Positions 12,462 through 23,754 of a stretch of 64,000 nucleotides of DNA are shown piece after piece; position 1 is the stretch's first letter; every line of letters starts with the position of its first letter. Both the position numbers and the translations under genes were made by a program. The notes below the pieces were generated by a model. That model did not search any database. It worked only from the letters and a program-made list of their open reading frames with translations, and was not told where the DNA came from. Origin of the DNA: Phialocephala subalpina (taxonomy: Eukaryota; Ascomycota; Leotiomycetes; Helotiales; Mollisiaceae); assembly GCA_900073065.1 (NCBI GenBank), contig FJOG01000044.1, positions 83,632-147,631 of the forward strand, read 5' to 3'.

Positions 12462-13835
12462 CTAAGGCCAGTAAGCATGGATGTTCCGATTCTTAATATC
12501 CTTTCGCACATCGACAAGAAACACCGTGACTTCTTGATCCGTCCATCCAAGAGCCCTTTGGAAAAGGCGCATGACCATGCCTTCAAGGTTACTGAGTAGA
12601 TTTTCCATTTCCCAAGCGCCGAGTAGTTTCATTCGCTTGTCTTTGGGCCAGGTGTTGCAAGGTAGCTTCACGATTTGCTGTGTCACATCCTCAAAACCAC
12701 AGTCTTCGAACCAGCCCTTCCAGCGCGTTGGGTCGTCAATCGGTGTTCCATACTTATCACAAGAGCTCTTCAAGCTATCTGAGAACTTCCGGAGTGCGCT
12801 GTCTTTGGGGACCGTGTCATCGTCGCTCTGGAGGATGCCAGTAACGCACTGAAATTCAACGTAGCCGCCCGGTTTGAGGTGACTAAAGGGGAGGGTCAGC
12901 AGGAAAAGAATGTTTTACGTGTATGTCTAACGAAGATATGCATACGTATAGCACTGATCGATCAATTTTGGGAAGTTGCGAACAGAAGCAATCAGATCAC
13001 GTGAAAAGATAAAGTCAAAACTGTTTTCCTTCCACGTCCAAGGCTCTTCTATGTCGTCCAGTTCGAAGCGGCAGTTTGGTGGTACCCTAGATATTTCAGC
13101 GCGATATGGTGTGGAGAAGCTGATTTATATCTCACCAGCCTGGCTGGGTGGGAGCAATATCAGATCCAATGACTTGGGCAGACGGGAACTCGTCTGCCAT
13201 GTCAATACACCAGATCCCTATCAAGAACAATCAGATATGTCCAACATTCAAACTCACAGATCTGACTTACCAGTTCCACACCCGAGATCAAGAATCTTTT
13301 GAGGATTCTTTGGAAGTGGAGCAAGGAAACGCTTCTTGTTCAACAGCGCATAGTATTTCGCATGGCACATGTCGATCCGATCCAGTTCCTGTTCATCCAT
13401 GGGCAAGCCATATTCTGAAAGAAGGATTAGTGCAGCTCCCAATTATTATTACGATTCAGTACAGAACCTTCTTTTCCGTACACTGCATATGTTCTCCCAC
13501 CCTCCTCGACCTTCCCCTTCAATATGGACGAGGTAACCGATGTGAGAGAGCTCCCAACGCTGGCGGTATCATTTGCCTGGGTTCACGAGGTCGCCAATTA
13601 GATTATAAGTCAACCAACAAGTGAGAGATTCGGATTTCGATACCTCGTCTTCAAAATCTTGCGATGCGTTCTGGATGGAGTGTTAGCGTTGCGCGGATGT
13701 GCGGGTGCGGGTGGCTTGCGGGTGGCTGAGCTTCGCGCTCACCCCCACGAACCCGTGTTTCTTTCAGTAATGTGGCTTGCTCACCTCGTCAACTTGAATT
13801 ACATCGCCTGGAGATTGTGCCGGAGCCTGTGACAT
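12462..13835 (-). CDS. LaeA-like SAM-dependent methyltransferase
   Basis: Seven exons on the minus strand: 13835-13785, 13670-13644, 13576-13468, 13414-13271, 13217-13136, 13086-12946 and 12882-12462, giving 324 aa. After a disordered N-terminus come [20 protein letters not shown], the SAM-binding motif ILDLGCGTG (residues about 102-110, split by an intron) followed by [20 protein letters not shown], then FDFIFSRDL and the motif [11 protein letters not shown]. This order is that of the fungal LaeA/UMTA class of methyltransferases (Methyltransf_23), some of which regulate secondary metabolism while others methylate small molecules. The second exon is only 27 nt. It heads a run of metabolism-related genes to the right. 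Substrate is unknown. Confidence 0.85.
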
Positions 13836-14663
13836 GGTGAGAATGATACTTGAGGATTGTGAGCGATTCAAACGAGAAAAAGTAAAGGAAAACAAGAGTG
13901 CAATGCGCGAAAGGATGCGAAAGCTATCTATACGATAGAAATTGCCAGCAGTTCGCAATAGGCAGGCCCATGAATTTTCTCTGTACGTGTCAGGTTGTAC
14001 CTTGCCATGTAACCTGACCTGAGCTGATTATCCACTCTGGAACGACCCTGCAGAGTCATTCCCCGGCCGCCAACCCCTCCATTTCTGCAAAAATACCATC
14101 CTCGTTGCATCTTTCACTCGCCAGTGGTGGCATTTTGTATCTTCCCTGCATTGTACAGGGAGCTTCACTGTAATTCTCACTACGCGACCCCACCTCGAGC
14201 CCACCAACAAAAATGCACCACAAGTAAAATTAAAAGAGCTCCAAAGCGCTACTTTTCATGAAATAGGTTCTTTGTGCAGATTCTCCAGTTCTCAAAACTG
14301 ACATCGGGGATGCAAAATGCCCCTCGCTGTATATGTCAGTGTTGGCGGGGCGCAACGACCACATTGAGGTCGATATCCGCCTTTGCGTTGTACTAGGACT
14401 CGGCTCTGCACCTCCTTAGACAGCAACACCTGTGATTGCTTCAATCACCATGAAGGAAAGAGGGGCAGAAGCAGCCAAGAAGGGCTTCTGGTGTGCTTGA
14501 TGATAAGCTGCAATCGCTGCGTAATAATGGCACCACCCCCACATTGTCACGACCCATCGTATCATCTTCCTTTCCATTTCCTCGGGATTGCTTCATCATC
14601 TTTCTCTCATCATTCTTCCGGTTAAACTTTTTTTTTTTAAGCTTTCCTCGTCTCCAATTCAGC
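13836..14663. other. Divergent promoter region, 828 nt
   Basis: Lies between two methyltransferase genes transcribed away from each other, so shared control elements are possible. The last 100 nt before the O-methyltransferase start are CT/T-rich (ends in a TTTTTTTTTT run near 14630), as in fungal core promoters. No gene seen. Confidence 0.5.
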
Positions 14664-15915
14664 ATGTCGGACGCGGTCAGCAAGGCGCTCGAGGAGGCTG
14701 AGAAACTCGTTGCAGCACTCAAGGGACTCAAGGCTAACCCCAGCCCCACAGAGCATCTCGCAATCCTCAAACATACCGACAAGATCCGTTTGACCCTCGA
14801 AGAGCCATACGACCTTGTCACACGATGGTTGGAGAACATGGCTGTTGCCTCTGCCCTATACACTCTCATCCAGATCGGCGCCTTCGAAAAACTCCCTGCG
14901 GAAGGATCAATCAGCGCGCAAACCCTGGCGACAGAGGTCAAAGTTGACCTTTCGGTTATAACGCGAACTATGCGCGTCATTCTCACGAGTGGGATTGCTG
15001 TTGAGACAGCCTCGGATGAGTATGCGCATAATATGCTATCCATGGTGCTGCAGCCGCAGGCACTTGGAGGATTCTTTTTGGTCTGCATGGACTTCCAAAG
15101 AACGTGGGTCAAGCTACCGGAATGCCTCAAGTCGCACACGCCGACAGATTTGTATGATCTCAAGAAGTCACCATTTTCCTACGCATTAGGGAAGGAGGGT
15201 TGACTTACTATGAAGTCCTGAATGAAGACGAGGGACAGCGAAAGATTTGGAACAACACCATGCAGCAGATGGAAAAGAACATGCCGATTCTTGGGATATT
15301 CCCATTCGCGACACTGAAAGAGCAGGTTGAGAAGGAACCGGAACGCCCTTTCATCGTTGACATCGGAAGTGGTAAAGGACAGGCTATGCTGGCGATTGAA
15401 ACAGAGTGTCCCAAGTTCTTTGGAGCAAAGGTCATATTGCAAGATTTGCCGATCGTTATCAACTCTCTGAAACCAGAGGACATTCCTGGAATCACGCCTA
15501 CTACCCATGATATCTTTACTCCGCAGCCTGTCAAGAGTACGTATCCTACATCTGTTCCGTGATTAGCGAAAGTAGAGCTGACTTGGTCTCAGATGCCCAC
15601 GTGTACTTTATGCGTCGCCTACTTCACGATTTTTATATTCCCGTCTGCCTCGATATTCTAAAGAACGTTGTTCCGGCAATGGGTCCAGATTCGCGTCTTA
15701 TTATTTGCGACATGTTAATTCCGGAACGAGTCGAAATTGGAGGACCAATGGAGCTGTACTGGCTGGATTTCTCGTTGATGATGATCAGCGGGAGGGAGAA
15801 GACCTTGAAGGAATTCAATGATATGTTCGAGGAAGTTGGTCTAGAACTTGTTAAGGTGTATCCTTCGGCTGTTGGAAAGACGGCAATGTTGGAGACGAGG
15901 TTGAAGAAGGCATGA
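14664..15915 (+). CDS. O-methyltransferase, apparent one-base frameshift
   Basis: Class I-type SAM-dependent O-methyltransferase (Methyltransf_2 family), which methylates hydroxyls of aromatic or polyketide products. Exons 14664-15536 and 15593-15915, about 398 aa if the break is read through. Visible parts: N-terminal helical dimerisation region, ITRTMRVILTSGIAVE winged-helix stretch, SAM motif VDIGSGKGQAML, the motif RRLLHDFYIP with the usual catalytic-base histidine, and the C-terminal MLETRLKK. Near 15190-15203 the frame shifts: the first part ends at a TGA just after ALGKEG, and the homologous sequence LTYYEVLNEDE continues one base off. There is no room for an intron. The run GGAAGGAGGG suggests a lost G, by mutation or by sequencing error. 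Confidence 0.85.
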
Positions 15916-16934
15916 GAAATGTCACTAGGGGTGCTTGAATTTTATTGGAAGTGTAAGGATGGCCTAAACTTCCCCTAATCTTGTTGGGCTACGCGAGGCC
16001 CCTGACTTTAGCGAGGTTGGACAGGATTTGTCTTGGAACTCTCGCCGGAGGGCGTCTTCCAAACTAATTCTATGAACAGCAAGAATCAAAATTCTGACCG
16101 GGTGCCTTTATGACTGAAGCACAGCAGATAGCTTTCTACTGAGAGACTGCATTAACCGGCTCTCATACGTTATGAATAGTTACAGTACAAATAGTCCCCT
16201 GGCTGCAATGTCTTCGTCAGAGTTTCAGTACTCAATTAATCCAACTCTTTCTACATATAGCACATGACCGCACAGCAGCGTTTAAACCCCTCCCTCAACT
16301 TCCACATTCTCATCCATTTGAATTCACGGGGTAAAAAGTACCCCCGACTGCCCCTCAACCTCAGTGGGGATCCCCACACTCCGCTCATCACCTCCAGATT
16401 CGTCAACCCCTCCGCATCAAACCCTATCCAGACTCCCTGCCATTTTGCATGTTCGCTTCTATCAAACTAGGATGTGTCAGCCAAGAGGAAATCAAGCCGC
16501 ACCCGTCCGCCACCAAAGCTTGACGGGACATGGGTCTTAATTTGGAAATATCTTCGAGGACGCGACGTAGTGGATCAACATTGTGCGTGAGCACCCTATG
16601 CGCGGCGATTATTGAGCTATTGTAACGCCGAGACATTGACGGGAAGGAACATGGAGTCGAGATTGCGGGGAGTGGGGAAATAAGGAGGTTGAGAAGGATA
16701 TTATTTACGGGTTGTCCTCTTTCTTTTCTGTCTTTCTTCTGTGTTATTTGCATTCTTTTGGCTCAAGTTGGAACGACACGGATTGAAAGTCTCGAATTCG
16801 AAGTGGAGATCAAGCAAGCAGGGATTGTGCCAAGGTATAGAATTGTTGATCTCAACGACGACAAACCATTCTTCGCAATCTCATCTCATCCTTCACACCT
16901 CGACTGAGAGTTCGAAGACTCCCAATTCTCCACG
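15916..16934. other. Intergenic region, 1.0 kb
   Basis: Downstream of the O-methyltransferase and upstream of the MFS gene. The last 250 nt are CT-rich and end in CTCCACG before the ATG, like a fungal 5' leader. No gene seen; frames on the minus strand here have no recognisable domain. Confidence 0.5.
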
Positions 16935-18660
16935 ATGGCGACTTCAACACAGGACTTCCCGAATGGGGCAGCAACGAATAAGGAACTCGAGTCTCCCAGC
17001 GGCGAGTATCACGAGAATCTCGACGCAGGTCCGACCCACGGAACGTACTTCAACAACACCGAAGGACTTTCCAACGACCATCGCCAATACCTCATCGACC
17101 GCCATGGAACACTTGATCTTGAACCCATTCCAGACATGGGAGATGCGGACCCATACAACTGGCCACAATGGAAGGCAAGTCCTCCATTCCCACCCCATCG
17201 TCACTTCACCACAACCCAAACAAAACGAAAATAATAACAATATGAACAGAAAGTAACAAACCTCACACTCGTTGCCATCCACGCCTGCATGTCCACCTTC
17301 ACAGCCGCAGCAATCATCCCAGCCTACCAAACCATAGCCGGTGACCTCGGTGTTTCCCTTCAGCGAACAACCTACCTTACTTCTCTCCAGATTTGCATCC
17401 TCGGTGTTGCACCTTTGATCTGGAAGCCTTTCTCCAATGCTTATGGTCGGCGTCCTCTTTTCCTCCTTTCCCTCATCTGCTCTCTCGTTGGCAACATCGG
17501 CTGCGCCAAGTCTCCGTCTTATGCCACGATGGCTGTTTGTCGAGCAATCGTCGCGTTCTTCATTTCTCCTGCGGCGGCGATTGGGTCTGCGGTGGTGACG
17601 GAGACGTTCTTTAAAGGGGAGAGGGCGAGGTGGATGGGTGTTTGGACTTTGATGGTTACACTTGGTGTTCCACTCTCCCCTTTCATCTTCGGTTTCGTGT
17701 CGTACCATGTTGGGTACAGATGGATTTATTGGATTCTTGCAATGGTAAGCACCCCTTTGGTGTAAAGGCGAGAACGTGGCTGATGAAAAACAGATCAACG
17801 GCGTCCAATTCCTCCTCTACGTCTTCCTCGGTCCTGAAACTCGCTACATCCGACTCGGTACTTCACACCCCGTCTCCGCCATCAAGACCGAATACTTCAA
17901 TTTTGGACGAATCGATCCTCGACCTCTCACCTTTAGGGATTTCGTGCATCCTCTCGGTCTGGTTAAGAAACCATGCATCTTCATTCCGGCCGTCGCGTAC
18001 GCAATGACCTTCTTGTTCGGCAGTGTATTGATCACTGTTGAATTACCACAACTATTTGGCGAGAAATTCGGTTTCAATGCCCAACAGCTTGGTCTCCAAT
18101 TCCTCGGAATCATCATCGGATCCGTAATCGGAGAACAACTCGGCGGCTCCCTATCCGACTACTGGATGAACCGCAAAACCCGTTCTCAAAACGGCACCCG
18201 CCCCGCCCCCGAATACCGCCTCTGGCTCTCCTACGCTGGCTACATCCTCACCATCATCGGCGTCGTTGTCTTCCTCGTGCAAACCCAAAACGCACCCCAA
18301 GGACATTGGAACATCAGCCCCGTAATCGGGATTGCTATCGCCGGAGCTGGAAACCAGATTGTGACGACTGTGTTGATTACTTATGCTGTTGATAGCCATC
18401 TTGAGGAGTCGGCGAGCATTGGGGTGTTTATTACCTTTGTGAGACAGGTTTGGGGGTTTATTGGACCGTTTTGGTTTCCGGATATGTTCACCTCTGTGGG
18501 AGTGGCGGCTAGTGCGGGGGTTGCTGCTGCGTTGGTTATTGGTGTTAGTATCTTTCCGACGGTGGGGATTCAGTTGTTGGGGAAGAGGTTTAGGGGGAGA
18601 AAGGAGGAGAGTGTTAGTGCGAGGACGGGGAGTGGGACTGATGTTGAGAGCAAAGCTTGA
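16935..18660 (+). CDS. MFS transporter, DHA1-like
   Basis: Proton-coupled major facilitator carrier of the plasma membrane, probably an exporter. Exons 16935-17174, 17250-17744 and 17794-18660 give 533 aa with about 12 hydrophobic segments. A cytosolic N-terminus of about 80 residues carries the DPYNWPQWK motif (residues 72-80) typical of fungal DHA1 proteins. The loop motif appears as KPFSNAYGRRPLF, and a central hydrophilic loop lies between the halves. The first intron (17175-17249) starts with GC (AAG/GCAAGT); splicing there gives the expected join WKKVTNLTL. It sits between the O-methyltransferase and the monooxygenase gene, so export of a locally made compound is a reasonable inference. 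Substrate is unknown. Confidence 0.88.
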
Positions 18661-18883
18661 GGTATGAAATATATTGCGGTGGAACTTGGTAGTGAGTGTA
18701 GTGAGTAGATATCAACCCTTTCTGAAAGAAATTGACCAATTTGAGACATAAAATACAAATAGATTCGTGTGTAAAGGGAAAAGTACCACTTGGTGAGCAT
18801 TCAACAAGTGTTGTGATAACTTCAACTTTCAGCATATCAATATTAGTGGAAAGACACGCCATCAACCCTTCTCAAATCTTCTT

Positions 18884-20300
18884 TTATAAACCCCCGAACC
18901 TCTTCTCAAACTCCTCCTCCGCAACTCCCACAATATCAACCCCATACACCACCTTCTGAACATCCTTATCAGCCCACTTATCAGGAACCCTCGCCCTCCC
19001 ACCTTTCTTCTTCAACTCCTCAAACACTTTATCCCTCTCCTCTTTTGCCTATCACTTTGTCAGCATACATCCAAACCATCTGGCTGCAAACGAGACTCAC
19101 TTTCCCACTCCCCAAATGCAACTCCCTCGCACTATCCGCTGCCCACTCAACAAGCATCTCCGCTCTCTCCTTCCTCACTTCTTCGTATAGTCTCAACACC
19201 TCTCCCACCCCCGCCCTTCCTTCTCTCACCTTCCCCAACAAAACTCCAAGAACAGCAGCGTCTTCTATCGCTTGCGCAGCTCCTTGAGCCAAGTGAGGAA
19301 GTGTGGGGTGACATGCATCCCCAACCAACGCGACATGTCCCATAATCCAAGTCGGCAATGGAGCATGGACCCGTAATTTCCATTCACAGACCTCGCCATC
19401 TGGAACAAGAGACAGCATTCTTTGGATCTTAGGGCAGAAATCTGCGAATACGCCTAACATAGCAGGTTTAGAACCTTTCGTTGTATACGTTTCTGACGGA
19501 GCGGCGGCGAAGTTGGTGTCTGGTTGTGTGGTGCTGATGTTATAAATCCTATTATTGCTTATTGGATACGCAATAATATGTCTCCTCGCCCCAATCCATC
19601 TCGTAACCCGTTCACTCTCAATCAACTCTAGCAATTCAGGATCATGTTCAATCTCTTCCCTCTTTAACAGTATCCTGTATGCAGCTTGGTCCGTATCCTG
19701 GACATCTGCGTCATGATTAAGCAATTTCAACATTTGCTGACGAGTTGAACTCTTTACTCCGTCTGCTGCTAGTAAGACATCGCATGAAACTTCGTAAGGT
19801 TCGCCGTGCCGAGGGATGGTGGTGAATGTCGGGTTTGGCTCCCATGATGAGATGGAGGTGATCGATGTTGAGAAATGGAATTTTATGGAGGGTTCGCGTT
19901 TACAGCCTTCGTATAGACCTCCTGCGAGTGAGGCGCGGTGACCGACCATGTGTGGATATCCGTAGAGTTGTTTTATCTCGTCTAGTTCGACATGTGCGAG
20001 TTCGGTATCGGTAGCACCGTCGCGGATAGATGTTTCTTTGCAGAGAACAGCCTCCCTCTCAATATCCCCCCAAACTCCAAGTCTATCCAGAATCCTTGAC
20101 ATATTTGGAGCCAACTGGATTCCTGCACCGACGAAACCGAGATTTGATGCAGTCTCGTAGACATGGATATCTTCGAAGCCGTTCTTTGCGAGAGCGAGAG
20201 CGCAGGTGAGGCCGCCCATTCCGGCGCCTATGATACATATTTTCATTGGTTTTTGATGGCCGCTCGTCGCCATTCTGTCGGTGTTCTCGATGGAGGACAA
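18884..20300 (-). CDS. FAD-dependent monooxygenase, salicylate-hydroxylase-like
   Basis: NAD(P)H- and FAD-dependent hydroxylase of the PHBH/salicylate hydroxylase family. Exons 20300-19101 and 19048-18884 (minus strand) give 454 aa. The dinucleotide fold IIGAGMGGL lies at residues 23-31 with an acidic strand end (HVYE), the DG motif is LAADGVKS, and the FAD ribityl motif is LVGDACHPTLPHLAQGA. Without the intron 19049-19100 the frame would end early; with it the tail continues to KRFGGL. Alternative starts exist at M10 and M19. Convergent with the MFS gene (222 nt apart). Such enzymes act on aromatic acids in degradation or on aromatic products in biosynthesis; the sequence alone does not decide. 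Confidence 0.88.
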
Positions 20301-21375
20301 AGGGAGAAGGAGCAGGAGGAGGAAGAGAGTGTTGATGTGGGGTGCTGATCGCGGGTACCTTTCCCCTCCTATTACTCAGCTACTTCTCCGTTTTCCCAAA
20401 ACCGCAAAGAACAAAGAAATGCAGAAAGTCTTATATACGAAAAATAGAGATCATCAGTATTACACGAAATTGAATACGGTCACATCAGGCCATGATTAGA
20501 AATTGAAGATGTGAAGAAAAACATAGTCAGGAACGAAAAGAAGCATACATACGTGGGGCCATGACACGATGATGCAGACCCCGCATTCTTCGACATATAC
20601 ATCTTGACCAATGACCATCAGGCTAGATCGGAAGAGTTAACTTCCCCAGACGAGGCGTGGTAAGGCTGGCGGCAGCCTTCTTCTCCCTTTCCTCGTTCAT
20701 TCCACTGCGGAGTTCGGAGACAGGGCCGGCACGAGAGTGGCAAAAGTGAGATGTGGGGCAAATGCGAGCTCAAAAGGAACGATTCCGTATGCGGCTGAAG
20801 ACATATCTCAAAGCCCTTTGATAGGTTCGGGAGAGAACTAGTGTAGATCCGTTGCAAAGATAAAGATTCTCGGGACCGAAAGATGTAGACGAGGACGTGA
20901 GGTCTGGGATATTGAGGGGCACTTAGAAGCGAGTGGGGCGCTAACGATTCAGGGGTGGGTTCTGACGGTCTGGGGTTTGGCGGTGTAAAGAGTACTTTCG
21001 GCCACAAATCTTAGATACTTGCAGTCCTAGCATTAGAAATGTGAGGATATACTATTGTCGAAGTAGGCGAGTTGAAGCTGGTTCGTAATGCTTCGACTCG
21101 ATCCTGCTGTCCTAGGAGGTGGGGCTTTTGGGTGGCGTTCACCCCACATGTTTTTCGAGGAGAAGGGAGTGGCTTGCTCCTCCCCGATGTGATGGAAGGC
21201 GCAGGAATATCACAAGAAAAGAAGTTTTGTGGGAAAGAAAGGTAAGCTGCAAAAACCTTTTTCATTCGTTCCATCATCTATCATGAATCGTATCTCGTTC
21301 TTCCATGATCCAAATACCCCATTCAGCTCCAAGTTATGCCCAGACCAAAACTCCACCATCGTCCCATCCTTACCA
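20301..21375. other. Intergenic region, 1.1 kb
   Basis: Upstream of the monooxygenase gene and downstream of the C2H2 regulator gene. A 129-codon minus frame at 20618-21007 is Pro/Ser/Leu-rich with no domain and no splice support. I see no gene. Confidence 0.5.
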
Positions 21376-23754
21376 TCAATGACAAAGACTGATCCACTGA
21401 TCAATAACATCCTCCATATCGTACGCGATGCCCCACTGGCTGCAGAGACACCTGAACAACTTCTGCATCGAATTCAACTCATACAGTAAATTCTTACTCG
21501 CACCTCCCTGCGCACCAAAAATACTCGAGCACTCGCCTCGGATGTACTTCTTAGTCTCGCTCACATTTCCTCCTTCTAAAATACCGTCCAAGCTGCCACT
21601 GATGTGCTCATATCCAGATGATAAGACGCTCTGCCAGTCGACGACGGAGGGTAAGTTGACAGTAGTCTGCCCGGCGAGGGAGAAAACGCAGTAAACGGTG
21701 GCGGACGCAAAAAGTGAACTCGGGATGTGGATGACATGCGCCCTTCCTCTCGGCAGCTGCTCGACAATCTCCTGGATAGCAATAGCATGGAGCAAAGCTC
21801 TTCTCGCGTCCTCGGTATTTGCCCAGCTTACAAAATCCATTTCATCTTTCTCATTTCCTCCTTTTCCTCCTACCACATGTTGTGCAATGTTGTATCTCGA
21901 ACAAACTGAGCGGCAGAGGAGAGACGAATCCTTGCAGGCATCGAGGCAGATGGTATGCCATCTCAAAAACAGTTCGAGTCGCTCGGGTGAGGAGATATTG
22001 GGTGACGAGGAGATGGATTCGTGGATTTGGGCGAGGGCCCGCCGGAGTTCTGGCTTGGAGGGAACCCCGATCAATCCCTCTTCGTTGTCGCAATCAGAAA
22101 CCAATGATTGCAGTCCTTCCAATATAACTCGCAACGAATACGCAGAAAAAGTTTGGTTAAGTGTTGGGTTTTGCGATTCTGGAAGGAAGAGCGAGCTGAT
22201 GATCTTCCGAAAAGAGAAGGAAGTGGGTTCCGAGCAGCGCATGCAGTTCAACCACTCATCAGCACTTGCAGCTTCAAACGCATTTTCCGTGCTCGGAAGT
22301 CCCAATTGATTCGCTGTATGTCTGACAGAAGGCGTTTCTCCAGACATCCTTGAAATGAGACCATCAACCAGATAATGTCCTAACAGAGCTCGTTGCTGAA
22401 TCTCCTTCGCTGCCCAAGTTCTCCATGCAGTTTCCTTTTCTGTTTGTGTAGCTGAGGGAGAGGGAAGGTTTGTTGGATTGCTGGAGCTAGGGGGACATTG
22501 GCGTGCCCAGAAGAAGGATAGGGCATGGAAGGCTTGTGAAGTCTGCCGAATTGTACGGTTTTTGGAAAGCGCGCCGTAGATTTGTGCGAGGAGGGAAGTC
22601 ACGACCAATTGGACGCCTGGGCAGGAGTCGTAGGGTCCTTGGTGAGTAATAAGGACTTCCCACTAATATACGTTGGCTTCGATTTACTCATGATTTGATG
22701 TAGAGATACTTACCGACGTTGTGACTGCGACATGTGCAAGTCTCCACAATGCTTCTCCCTTCGCAACTGAATCTTTTGGTCCGAGATACAACGATCCGAT
22801 GGCCATAGCATTGAGAAGCAAAGGCTGGGTACATTCTCTGAAAGTGAAAGTTGATTTATGGAGTACTGGAAATGTAGGGATAAATCGACTGAAGAACATG
22901 TGCAGGCACTCGTCCAGGAACACTGAACTGAGGGATGTGGCTTCGACTGCTGCTGTGACTGACGAGGACTGAAATCCTGTTAGCCACAAATCCACCACTA
23001 CCTCTCGCGGTAACTTACCAATGTAGTAACCATATTGCTGACATTATGAACTGCTTTGTGACTCTCCCCAGATGGTATGCTCCCGATTGATGGGGCATCC
23101 TCTCGAAACGCAGTTGGGCTCGCAAATGCATTATTCGAGGTATAGAGTGACCTTGAAGAAATCGGCAGTGTCGTGAGAGGCATCTGCCACTGATTCGTCG
23201 TTTCTGTCGCCATCAACGTCTCAAAAAGGTCCTCGGAATCCGGCCACGTCAGATCGAAATCCAGGTCTGCGGAAAGCGGCTGCATCGTCTGGGCGACACT
23301 TGACCCCGCTATGCTGTTCTGGTCTCCGGTGATTGAGATCTGATCCGAGATTGAAGGCATCGAACGAGGGCTTTCGTTCGTAATATCCGGTATGCCCATG
23401 GGCGAGAGAACATCTGGCATTCGTGTTTGCTGAGAGATGAGACTTGATGGTGGTGAGGGGTATTGGTGGGGTTCCTTCCGACTGTGAAGCTTTTCATGGC
23501 GGGCAAGTGAGTCCTGTCTGGCAAATGGTCGCTGGCATTCTTTGCATCGAAATGGGCGAGCGCCGGTATCTTCGAAGAATTATTGTCAGTTGTAGTGCTG
23601 AGTTGGCTGGAAATCGCGACATACGACTGCGTTCATGTCTCTGGAAGCTGGTCAGTAAGAATTATGGCTGAATCGGCGATTCTCTCACTCTCAGATGCTC
23701 GCCTTTCGAGAAGGACTTCTGACAGAATCGACATTCCATGCCTTTATAATTCAT
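21376..23754 (-). CDS. C2H2 zinc-finger plus fungal-specific transcription factor domain protein
   Basis: Nuclear regulator. Exons 23754-23689, 23640-23625, 23569-23019, 22968-22714 and 22662-21376 give 724 aa. Two canonical C2H2 fingers open the protein: C8, C11, H24, H28 and C36, C39, H52, H56, joined by HTGARPF. A Ser/Pro-rich linker of about 180 residues leads to the fungal-specific transcription factor domain (LDECLHMFFSRFIPTFPVLH, LLNAMAIGSLYLGP, SCPGVQLVVTSLLAQIYG). Exon 2 is a 16-nt microexon that carries the first finger's histidine H24; both flanking introns must be removed to make the finger. Being next to the monooxygenase, it is a candidate controller of the 12.4-20.3 kb genes, but that is inference. 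Confidence 0.88.

Noticed and set aside
14441..15163. Minus-strand frame of 240 codons opposite the O-methyltransferase
   Set aside because: Antisense shadow of a recognised enzyme; no domain.
15190..15210. Idea that a tiny intron explains the O-methyltransferase shift
   Set aside because: The only local GT...AG pair would be about 17 nt, far below a workable intron.
16944..17798. Long minus-strand frame (284 codons) opposite the MFS gene
   Set aside because: Lies antisense to MFS exons with clear membrane segments; its product is Arg/Cys/His-rich low-quality sequence without a domain.
20618..21007. Minus-strand frame of 129 codons
   Set aside because: No domain, low complexity, no splice partner; position is the promoter of the monooxygenase gene.
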